Positions 1 to 4,939 of a DNA stretch of 7,127 nucleotides are shown one piece after another. The position numbers and the translations under genes were made by a program. Each line of letters starts with the position of its first letter. Position 1 is the stretch's first letter. Under the pieces are notes generated by a model that searched no databases, was not told the DNA's origin, and worked only from the letters and a program-made list of their open reading frames with translations. The stretch comes from Bacillota bacterium (GTDB lineage Bacteria; Bacillota_B; Desulfitobacteriia; Desulfitobacteriales; Desulfitobacteriaceae): contig JAJYAS010000171.1 in the NCBI GenBank assembly GCA_021779415.1, positions 1-7,127 of the forward strand, written 5' to 3'.

Positions 1-144
1 CGGGTCGTTGTTATGCGACTTGTGGCAGAGGGGACCATAGACGAGGACGCGGTGGAAGCCTTAGAGAGAAAAGCCGCTGGGCAAGATGCCTTGATGTATG
101 CGGTGAAAGCCAGAATTGAGAAAGTGAGAGGTGACCAATCTTGA
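1..144 (+). CDS. SNF2-family DNA helicase, C-terminal end (partial)
   Basis: Only the last 47 codons are present and the gene enters from the left edge. The visible text, with AEGTIDEDAVEALERKAAGQ and then a helical ALMYAVKARIEKVR, matches the end of the helicase C-terminal lobe of SNF2/DEAD-type phage helicases. In that family a TIDE-hhh--LerK-Q pattern follows motif VI. The family uses ATP to move along or remodel duplex DNA, and phage copies sit with replication genes. The stop TGA (142-144) overlaps the TTG start of the dUTPase in a TTGA junction, so the two are translationally coupled. Catalytic motifs lie outside the window, so activity cannot be judged. The family call is fairly firm from this short tail; the subfamily is not. 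Confidence 0.75.
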   Translation, partial: RVVVMRLVAEGTIDEDAVEALERKAAGQDALMYAVKARIEKVRGDQS

Positions 145-581
145 GAGTGATTGTTAATTATAAACTTATAAATACTGACCACCCTGTCTTTGAACCTTCA
201 AGAAAATTCCCCGATGACGCGGGGGCAGATCTAAGGGCACGGATCGATCAGCCTATTCTTCTTCATCCCGAGAAAACAGTAAAAATCCCGACAGGTGTGG
301 CTGTCGAGATACCTGAAGGATTTGTTGGCGATGTAAGGCCAAGAAGTGGGGCAGCTGTCGAGGGTAAACTTACGATCTCTGGAACCATCGATGCAAACTA
401 CCGAGGGGAGATCCACCTGGTCGTTGTAAACGTAACTGATAAGTCCGTAGTTATCGAGCCCTATGAAAGACTGGCCCAGTTGGTGATCTTACCTTGTCTG
501 ACAGCTTGTTTCTCCAGAGTGGACGATCTATCAGAGACGGATCGTGGCGTTGATGGATTCGGATCGACAGGGAGGTTTTGA
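141..581 (+). CDS. dut: Deoxyuridine 5'-triphosphate nucleotidohydrolase (dUTPase)
   Basis: Trimeric-type dUTPase, 146 aa, the usual full length. It hydrolyses dUTP to dUMP and pyrophosphate, which keeps uracil out of phage DNA and feeds dTMP synthesis. All five family motifs are visible in order: motif 1 DDAGADL (25-31), motif 2 RPRSGAA (66-72), motif 3 GTIDANYRGE (81-90) with the catalytic Asp and the YRGE turn, motif 4 ERLAQLV (109-115), and the glycine-rich C-terminal motif 5 RGVDGFGSTG (135-144). The start is TTG at 141. A GAGAGGTGA ribosome binding site lies about 7 nt upstream, and the TTG overlaps the helicase stop. There is no in-frame ATG near the N-terminus. The gene appears intact, and both identity and completeness are very secure. 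It is likely part of the early/middle replication and nucleotide-metabolism operon. Confidence 0.97.
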   Translation: MRVIVNYKLINTDHPVFEPSRKFPDDAGADLRARIDQPILLHPEKTVKIPTGVAVEIPEGFVGDVRPRSGAAVEGKLTISGTIDANYRGEIHLVVVNVTDKSVVIEPYERLAQLVILPCLTACFSRVDDLSETDRGVDGFGSTGRF

Positions 582-583
582 GG

Positions 584-694
584 ATGGCCAAACCTGAAGG
601 TAATGGTTGCCCATATTGCGGATTAACAGTAATACACATAGGTGGATGTATTCAGTGCCCTGATCCGTCATGCGGATGGAGCCAGTGCGGGTAA
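584..694 (+). CDS. Small zinc-ribbon-like cysteine-rich protein (36 aa)
   Basis: This ORF codes for 36 residues and starts with ATG two bases after the dUTPase stop. A good GGAGG site at 571-575 sits 8 nt upstream. Six cysteines are arranged CPYC (9-12), C22, C25, C30 and C35, ending in CGWSQCG. The pattern is that of a small zinc-binding knuckle, and the tail closely recalls the C-terminal CGWSKCG-type zinc-binding end of some ribonucleotide reductases and small phage proteins like it. Next to a dUTPase, a link to nucleotide metabolism or DNA binding is conceivable, but the function is unknown. The spacing, the ribosome binding site and the dense paired cysteines argue for a real gene. The protein is too short for homology to be certain. 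Confidence 0.72.
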   Translation: MAKPEGNGCPYCGLTVIHIGGCIQCPDPSCGWSQCG

Positions 695-723
695 GAAAGA
701 CTGATCGACGGGGGTGGCCAACG

Positions 724-1245
724 GTGAAAAAACTCATCAAGGAATATCGAATAGCTCTGCGAAGTGTTAATAAAGCGCGGACAGTGGCCACCAGCAGAGA
801 GGATCGATCGTTATTAGCCGGTTGTATCGAAAGCCTGGGTTACTCAATTAAATATATGGAGAAGGGCAAAAACCCTGACTCCAGACGAGGAATAACAAGG
901 TTAAGCTCTCTACGAAGGGAAATACCCGTGGATCCGCAAAGTGCGGCTTTTGTAAGGGCAGTCGCAATACAGAGTCGTCCGCCAGAGATTAGCCCAGAAA
1001 TGAAAAAGGCCATCGCTGATTTAGGAATTGTCTTGAGTATTCTAAGCAAAAAAGAGCGAGAAGCCTACTCATATGTAAGAGGCAGCGGTTACTCGTTCAC
1101 TGCAGCAGCCGAGCTGATGAAAGTACAAAAAGCCACGGTGCAAACGCTCGTCAAAAGGGCAGAAGATAAGATATTCGCCCTGGTATCCGAGTTAACCGAC
1201 AGTGGAATTATCTTTAAAAAGCCCGTTCAAGAGGCAATGTTTTAG
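724..1245 (+). CDS. Sigma-70 region 4-like late-gene regulator (phage sigma factor-like protein)
   Basis: A 173-aa protein. The N-terminal half (1-60) is helical and basic (KKLIKEYRIALRS, later KGKNPDSRRGI). It resembles the conserved start of Firmicutes phage regulators of the PBSX Xpf / ArpU-like group that precede terminase genes. Residues 100-150 (LSILSKKEREAYSYVRG, then a helix-turn-helix with KVQKATVQTLVKRAEDKI) look like sigma-70 region 4, which binds a -35 element. The inferred role is to switch on the late operon that begins just downstream. The chosen start is GTG 724, where GGGGGTGG lies 6 nt upstream and the family-like sequence begins at once. A longer form from ATG 670 would overlap the preceding gene by 25 nt and adds 18 residues that look unlike the family. 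No region 2 is present, so it may be an activator rather than a full sigma factor. Confidence 0.8.
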   Translation: MKKLIKEYRIALRSVNKARTVATSREDRSLLAGCIESLGYSIKYMEKGKNPDSRRGITRLSSLRREIPVDPQSAAFVRAVAIQSRPPEISPEMKKAIADLGIVLSILSKKEREAYSYVRGSGYSFTAAAELMKVQKATVQTLVKRAEDKIFALVSELTDSGIIFKKPVQEAMF

Positions 1246-1298
1246 TCTCTCGAGAGGTACCCATAAAAAATAAACGTCGTTTTGTCATACGATTTGCA

Positions 1299-1312
1299 CC
1301 TATAAGTATAGG
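1299..1312. promoter_or_regulatory. Perfect dyad, candidate operator or late-promoter element
   Basis: CCTATA-AG-TATAGG is a perfect inverted repeat with 6-bp arms and a 2-bp spacer. It sits in the intergenic stretch between the sigma-like regulator and the late genes. A TTGTCA at 1282-1287 could act as a -35 box, but the nearest TATA-like hexamers give spacings of 13 or 19 bp rather than 17, so an ordinary housekeeping promoter is not convincing. The position suits a site read by the neighbouring regulator. That is inference. Confidence 0.4.
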
Positions 1313-1322
1313 GAACTTTTTT

Positions 1323-1343
1323 AAAGAGCCATTTAGGCTCTTT
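1323..1343 (+). terminator. Hairpin resembling an intrinsic terminator
   Basis: AAAGAGCC and GGCTCTTT form a perfect 8-bp stem around a 5-base loop (ATTTA). The stem ends in TTT and continues CCTTTAT, so the U-tract is short and interrupted. It lies between the regulator and the first late gene, where it would separate early from late transcription. If a late promoter lies at the dyad just upstream, this hairpin would instead be in the 5' leader of the late transcript. Confidence 0.5.
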
Positions 1344-1374
1344 CCTTTATGTCTAAAAAGGCGGTGATTGTTGG

Positions 1375-1560
1375 TTGGGTGCTAAGTGTGTAGGATTCGA
1401 CGCTAAAAAAGTTGGGCTTAAAGAAAACTGCGCCAACTGCAAAAACTGGGATGGAAAGTGTCTCGTTCAAAAGCTGCTCAATGAGCTGTATGAAGAGAGC
1501 ACGAAGTTCAGGTCAATGGATTCGTTAATGCGCTCAAATAAAGGGGTATTCCTTGGTTAG
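1375..1560 (+). CDS. Small cysteine-containing hypothetical phage protein (61 aa)
   Basis: A 61-aa protein starting at TTG 1375. Upstream is AAGGCGGTGAT (1358-1368), which matches the ideal ribosome binding site at all but one position. Four cysteines occur at residues 5, 19, 22 and 29, including a CANC knuckle followed by NWDGKC. This suggests a small metal-binding fold, with a charged, probably helical second half. The stop TAG forms part of the ribosome binding site of the terminase small subunit gene, so the two are probably co-translated. The family is not recognised. Its position just ahead of terS in the late operon suggests a role in late expression or packaging, but nothing in the sequence shows which. 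The TTG start and short length keep confidence moderate. Confidence 0.6.
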   Translation: MGAKCVGFDAKKVGLKENCANCKNWDGKCLVQKLLNELYEESTKFRSMDSLMRSNKGVFLG

Positions 1561-1572
1561 GAGTTGGGGCAT

Positions 1573-2109
1573 ATGGCTGTGAGTAAATGGCCAGAAGTCG
1601 AAAGCAAGTTAGTGCTCGTTGAAGCATGGTGCAGGGACGGCCTACTTGAAAAAGATATATGCCATAATTTGGGTATTAGTGAGCAAACACTAAACGTGTA
1701 CAAGCATGCACATCCTGAATTGCGTGAAGCCTTAAAAAGGGGCAAAGAAGTCGTTGACATAGCTGTTGAGAATGCACTGTTTAAGCGTACCCAGGGCTAT
1801 GCGTACGAGGAGATAACGAGGGAGCTAGTCACAATTAAAGATAAGTTCGGGTATCCCATACTAGATGAAAATGGGGCGGTAAAACAGGAATTGAAGATCA
1901 CTAAAGTTGTGACGAAGGAAGTGCAATCAGACGTTACTGCTCAGATATTCTGGCTTAAGAATCGTAAGCCAAAAGACTGGAGAGATAAGCACGAGGTAGA
2001 GAAAACGATTGAGATCAAGGTGCCCATGCTTGAGGAGATACAAGATACATTCAAGCAGATGAGGCAGTTAAATAAAGTGGAGACAATCGATATCAAATCA
2101 GTTGAGTAG
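1573..2109 (+). CDS. terS: Terminase small subunit
   Basis: A 178-aa DNA-recognition subunit of the packaging motor. It binds the phage packaging site and hands the DNA to the large subunit. The N-terminal KWPEVESKLVLVEAWCRDGL is followed by a helix-turn-helix at about residues 26-44 (KDICHNLGISEQTLNVYK), then HPELREALKRGKEVVDIAVENALFKRTQGYAYEE. The C-terminal part contains VTKEVQSDVTAQIFWLKNRKPKDWRDK (about 113-139). These two blocks are the hallmark of a common Firmicutes phage TerS family (helix-turn-helix plus oligomerisation region). ATG 1573 is preferred over the in-frame TTG 1564 because AGGAG (1559-1563) lies 9 nt before it. The 524-bp non-coding stretch that separates this gene from the rest of the packaging genes is unusual. 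Confidence 0.92.
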   Translation: MAVSKWPEVESKLVLVEAWCRDGLLEKDICHNLGISEQTLNVYKHAHPELREALKRGKEVVDIAVENALFKRTQGYAYEEITRELVTIKDKFGYPILDENGAVKQELKITKVVTKEVQSDVTAQIFWLKNRKPKDWRDKHEVEKTIEIKVPMLEEIQDTFKQMRQLNKVETIDIKSVE

Positions 2110-2129
2110 TGATTAACCTCCAAGGTTAT

Positions 2130-2435
2130 GTATGAGTATTGTCTATTGTGGTGGCTATGGCCCGCTCGGGCTTGAGTTGTCTGTCAATCACAAACAATTC
2201 GTGCGTTACCCATGGACGTTGACCCTAGTTAGTAACCTATCAGCATGACACATAGTAACCACTAGCATACGGCCCTACTCCTGCAAGGGCTACAGGGTTT
2301 AGGTGTAACAGGTACTACTTTACATAATCATAGTTCTCGGACCCAACTAATTCAGTGTAGTATGCCCGCCACCTTCTATTTCCACTTCCGGCTGAGGGGG
2401 TGGCGGTAGCCTCAACAATTATTCTCATATTTTTT
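2130..2435 (+). ncRNA. Candidate large structured non-coding RNA
   Basis: Helices found by eye nest and abut in a way that suggests one fold. The closing helix pairs TATGAG (2131-2136) with CTCATA (2424-2429), ATTGT (2145-2149, or the copy at 2138-2142) with ACAAT (2415-2419), and GGCTA (2153-2157) with TAGCC (2407-2411). Inside are GCCCG/CGGGC (2160-2164/2167-2171), TT-G-AGTTG with CAACTAA (2172-2179/2344-2350, one bulge) and CCGCCACC/GGTGGCGG (2366-2373/2399-2406). The last of these abuts the closing helix directly. Further stems are GTCAA/TTGAC (2183-2187/2219-2223), GCCCT/AGGGC (2272-2276/2286-2290) and TGTAA/TTACA (2304-2308/2320-2324). Six T residues (2430-2435) follow the closing helix and may mark a 3' end. 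I cannot assign a family. Large phage RNAs such as ROOL or GOLLD are possibilities by context only. Confidence 0.5.
2230..2268 (+). repeat. Short direct repeat pair
   Basis: TAGTAACC followed a few bases later by AGCAT occurs twice, at 2230-2246 and 2253-2268, with a period of about 23 bp. The inner spacers differ (TATC versus ACT). Both copies lie inside the candidate structured RNA. Both can pair with the single GGTACTA at 2311-2317 (one bulged A), and both GTAAC cores can pair with GTTAC at 2205-2209. Confidence 0.6.
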
Positions 2436-2475
2436 GAAACTTATAACCCTATCAAACGGCCTCAAGGTAGGGAGG

Positions 2476-2516
2476 CATGTAAGGATACAACGTAGATACT
2501 ATAGTATCTTTACATG
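2476..2516. promoter_or_regulatory. Hairpin with internal 16-bp perfect palindrome
   Basis: CATGTAAGGATAC (2476-2488) pairs with GTATCTTTACATG (2504-2516) over 13 bp with one G-U. The 15-base loop together with the 3' arm contains the perfect palindrome AGATACTATAGTATCT (2494-2509). As DNA the palindrome could be an operator for a dimeric protein. As RNA the two pairings are alternatives, since both use GTATCT. It lies about 120 bp before the winged-helix gene. Confidence 0.5.
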
Positions 2517-2566
2517 GGTAAACTTTGGCCATCCGCTCACACCAATGGATTGGAGCATTTTTGGCC

Positions 2567-2614
2567 GTTGGTTTTTCGACCTATTTTAAGCTGTTTTTAG
2601 GCACAAAAACCAAC
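2567..2614. repeat. 10-bp inverted repeat before the winged-helix gene
   Basis: GTTGGTTTTT (2567-2576) and AAAAACCAAC (2605-2614) are perfect reverse complements. A further CCTA/TAGG pairing (2580-2583/2598-2601) lies inside them after a 3x3 mismatch. The structure ends only a few bases before the AAAGGAA ribosome binding site of the next gene. It could therefore influence that gene's translation or form a 3' domain of the upstream RNA. There is no T-tract after the stem, so it is not a standard terminator. Confidence 0.5.
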
Positions 2615-2633
2615 TGGAAAGGAACGCGGATTA

Positions 2634-3176
2634 ATGGGTAATAACCTCATTAAGAAGACCCAATACATTAATCCGGATACAGGAGAAGTGACAAACGAGA
2701 AGGTACAGCATCTAGCAGCCGCGTTCCATGATGAGAAAGGTTACTTGTTTTGGGCGCGTAAGAACTTCGCTAAATCCTTTGCAGATGTAGGCTTTCCCGA
2801 GTCCATGACGATGAAGGAGCGCGGGCAGATGGTAACGCTCGTGAAACATATGTGGTCCAACACCAACATGTTAGGGTATCGGGGCAGTGGTGGGGTGAAG
2901 GCTTATAACGAGGAGCAGATCGGTGAGCTTGTAGGACTGAGAGCATACCAGGCTAAAGAGTTTGTGCGGAGCATGATCAGGGTAAGCATGATCGCAAAGG
3001 TAACGGTCCTGGTGGGCAGTGAGACAATCACGCAGTATTACATCAACCCTATTTATTTCTTCGGCTCGAACAGGATCCCGTTAAACCTATACCTGATATT
3101 TAAGAGTCAGCTCGACAAAGTTCTTCCCCGTTGGGTAAGAGACGAGTACGCGGCCTCGAGGGATAAAGCGAAATGA
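2634..3176 (+). CDS. Winged-helix DNA-binding-like phage protein between terS and terL
   Basis: A 180-aa protein starting at ATG 2634, with AAAGGAA about 9 nt upstream. It begins with a short TQYINPDTGEV motif, followed by a globular part rich in aromatic residues (GYLFWARKNF). Residues about 91-122 (YNEEQIGELVGLRAYQAKEFVRSMIRVSMI) look like a helix-turn-helix, and AKVTVLVGSETITQYYINPIYFF looks like the beta wing. The C-terminal NRIPLNLYLIFKSQLDKVLPRWVRDEY is a conserved-looking helix. The layout resembles RepL- or MarR-like winged-helix proteins that some Firmicutes phages carry beside their terminase genes. The function is unproven. It may bind the palindrome upstream of its own gene or take part in packaging-site recognition. 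The stop overlaps the ribosome binding site of terL, which indicates coupling. The gene is clearly real; the functional label is tentative. Confidence 0.72.
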   Translation: MGNNLIKKTQYINPDTGEVTNEKVQHLAAAFHDEKGYLFWARKNFAKSFADVGFPESMTMKERGQMVTLVKHMWSNTNMLGYRGSGGVKAYNEEQIGELVGLRAYQAKEFVRSMIRVSMIAKVTVLVGSETITQYYINPIYFFGSNRIPLNLYLIFKSQLDKVLPRWVRDEYAASRDKAK

Positions 3177-3186
3177 GGAGGTGATC
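3176..3186 (+). promoter_or_regulatory. Near-perfect ribosome binding site for terL
   Basis: AGGAGGTGATC matches the complement of the 16S rRNA 3' end over 11 bases and overlaps the stop of the preceding gene. It lies 15 nt (from GGAGG) before ATG 3197, longer than usual. No earlier in-frame start exists, because TGA at 3182-3184 closes the frame. Confidence 0.8.
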
Positions 3187-3196
3187 CTATCTAACC

Positions 3197-4924
3197 ATGG
3201 AGTACACAACCGAAGAGGAACAAAACAGACAGCTTCTCTACGAGGCAATTTACAAGCAATTCATCGCGAGTGGTGCGAATTCAAAAGAAGCAACCGAAAG
3301 CACCGAGGCGTTAATGCTGAAGCACGTCAACAACCTCTTCGGTTTCCATGGTCTCGCCCACAGCATCGGATCGCTCAGCATTCCATTCTTCTGCCGGTAC
3401 TTCTTGCAGGATACATTCATCCCAAAGAAGAGTAATGCCGCTCGAGAGCTGGCTCAGATTCACCTCGAGGTATGGGACGAGCTTGACGATATGTTCCTCC
3501 AAGACGTATATGACAAGTTGGAAGTGGCGTGGCCAAGAGGGTGCGCCAAAACTACAGTCCTGGACTTTGCACTTTCGGTTTGGCTGCATTGCTACGAGAA
3601 AAGCAAGTATACACTGGTGGCCGGGAAGACTGAGTCAGACTCCACGGAGTTTATCGCGCAGGCAAGGCAGGCTTTCGAGGAAAACGCGTACCTCATAGCC
3701 GCATTCGGTAAGCTGATTAAGCCCAACGACTTCACGGTTAATAAACTGGAGCTCGAGCTCACAAATAAGACGAAGATCCAGGCGATCTCCTCCACGTCCA
3801 GTATGCGGGGGAAGAAATACGCAGGATCCCGACCGAGTTGTATTATCGCGGATGACTTTCAGGGCCGTGCCGATGTCATTACCCAAGAGAGCAGGGATAA
3901 GAAATATAATACTTGGGTTGAGGACTCAGCATACGCAGGGGATAAAGCTGTATTCCGTAACGGCGTCAAGATTAAACCCGCGACAAAGTTCATAGTCCTG
4001 GGCACGATCCTCCACAAAAACTGTTATATGTCGAGGTTATTACTCAACAAGGACTATAAACACATTCTAAAAAGGGTGGTTGATTTTGATGTAGATGAAT
4101 ATTTCCACGAAGGACTCTGGGAAGAGTTCTATAATATTTATTTTGACGACAAACTGAAAGATTCTGTGGCTGAAGCGAAGGAATTTTATTACCAGCACGA
4201 AGCAGAAATGCAGTATGCCACGGTTTGGGATGATAAATACGATTGCTTGGATCTGGCGATCGATTATTATAATAACCCCATTGCATTCAAGCAGGAAATG
4301 ATGAACGACGCCTCCAAGATCGGTGATAAGTGGTTTAAATCCATGAGGACCCAGCCTGCAGAGGAGATCGAGTCCCATGAGTTCGAAAAAACGATGCTCG
4401 TCTGCGATCCGGCCTCCAGCGTGGCTATTAAGTCAGATTTCTCGGCTTTATGCGTTGGATCGGTGGCCGTTAATGGCTTTAAGTATGTGAGAAAAGGGAT
4501 AATCGACAAACTATGCTTTGACGACTTCTGCGCGAAGGTAATCGAACTTTTGAAGATATACCCAGATATCACGCATGTATCGGTGGAGAAGAATCTTTAC
4601 TCCGGAGCTGATGTATCGAAGATAAAAGAGTTGGCACTGGCAGAACCAGAACTGAGAAACAGAAAAATCGAATATCTGAACAAAATGCAGAGGACCAACA
4701 AGGACGAGAAGATCTCCACCATTATCCAGGGAGTTAATACCGGCCAAGTGATCTTCAACGAAGAGGACACGGCGTTCAATGACCAGGTCACAGACTTCTC
4801 TGGACAAGATTTCAGCGAACACGATGACGCACCGGACTGCGTCGCTCAGTTTACGATCGACGTTAAGGAAATTGAAGTTATCCAAAGGGTTAAATTCAGC
4901 GACAGGCGTCTATTAGGGGTATAG
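3197..4924 (+). CDS. terL: Terminase large subunit (packaging ATPase and nuclease)
   Basis: A 575-aa motor protein that cuts concatemeric phage DNA and pumps it into the prohead through the portal. In the N-terminal ATPase, the Walker A-like loop is WPRGCAKTT (112-120), Walker B is CIIADD (215-220), and a coupling motif VLGT follows at 267-270. The C-terminal RNase H-like nuclease shows the expected acidic residues: D404 in VCDPASS, E464 in SVEKN and the HDDAPDC motif at 542-548. Length and domain order are those of a complete TerL. Walker B ends in DD rather than the more common DE. About 40-60 extra residues before the ATPase core are helical and charged. ATG 3197 is the only sensible start. 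The portal gene follows after 15 nt. The call is secure. Confidence 0.95.
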   Translation: MEYTTEEEQNRQLLYEAIYKQFIASGANSKEATESTEALMLKHVNNLFGFHGLAHSIGSLSIPFFCRYFLQDTFIPKKSNAARELAQIHLEVWDELDDMFLQDVYDKLEVAWPRGCAKTTVLDFALSVWLHCYEKSKYTLVAGKTESDSTEFIAQARQAFEENAYLIAAFGKLIKPNDFTVNKLELELTNKTKIQAISSTSSMRGKKYAGSRPSCIIADDFQGRADVITQESRDKKYNTWVEDSAYAGDKAVFRNGVKIKPATKFIVLGTILHKNCYMSRLLLNKDYKHILKRVVDFDVDEYFHEGLWEEFYNIYFDDKLKDSVAEAKEFYYQHEAEMQYATVWDDKYDCLDLAIDYYNNPIAFKQEMMNDASKIGDKWFKSMRTQPAEEIESHEFEKTMLVCDPASSVAIKSDFSALCVGSVAVNGFKYVRKGIIDKLCFDDFCAKVIELLKIYPDITHVSVEKNLYSGADVSKIKELALAEPELRNRKIEYLNKMQRTNKDEKISTIIQGVNTGQVIFNEEDTAFNDQVTDFSGQDFSEHDDAPDCVAQFTIDVKEIEVIQRVKFSDRRLLGV

Positions 4925-4939
4925 AAAGGAGTTGATTGC

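Larger units (their letters stand above)
2110..2633. other. Long non-coding gap inside the packaging operon
   Basis: These 524 bases lie between terS and the winged-helix gene, and I find no convincing protein in any frame. The only short ORF of note (2132-2248, 38 codons) has a weak ribosome binding site and an unremarkable product. The gap contains a candidate structured RNA (about 2130-2435), a hairpin with an internal palindrome (2476-2516), a short CCAAT-GG-ATTGG dyad (2542-2553) and a 10-bp inverted repeat (2567-2614). A small TAACCT-CCA-AGGTTA stem (2114-2128) follows the terS stop and has no T-tract. Elsewhere in the late region, genes are separated by 20 bases or fewer. Confidence 0.85.

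Noticed and set aside
670..723. Longer N-terminus for the sigma-like regulator from ATG 670
   Set aside because: The region overlaps the cysteine-rich gene, has no clear ribosome binding site, and adds residues (RMEPVRVRKTDRRGWPT) unlike the family. GTG 724 has a good site and begins with family-like sequence.
1349..1393. A 14-aa ORF (ATG 1349) that could be a leader peptide of the late operon
   Set aside because: No ribosome binding site precedes it. The strong site at 1358-1368 falls inside it and serves the TTG start at 1375.
2114..2128. TAACCT-CCA-AGGTTA stem after the terS stop as a terminator
   Set aside because: The stem is short and followed by TGTATGAG rather than a T-tract. Termination here would also isolate terL from its operon.
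2132..2248. A 38-codon ORF at the start of the non-coding gap
   Set aside because: It has only a weak AAGG upstream and no recognisable motif, and it overlaps strands of the proposed closing helix. Chance is the simpler reading, though it cannot be excluded.
2230..2268. Direct repeats as a mini CRISPR array
   Set aside because: There are only two short imperfect units with a 6-bp gap, no proper spacers and no cas genes.
2110..2633. A tRNA gene or an insertion-sequence remnant in the gap
   Set aside because: No T-loop GTTCGA-type motif or cloverleaf was found. No transposase, terminal inverted repeats at the gap ends or target duplication were seen.
3181..3435. Alternative + frame ORF over the start of terL
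   Set aside because: It is a shadow frame over a strongly supported TerL N-terminus, and its GTG start lies inside the ribosome binding site.
4511..4885. 124-codon minus-strand ORF opposite terL
   Set aside because: It lies entirely antisense to the conserved nuclease domain of TerL, with no ribosome binding site or recognisable protein features.
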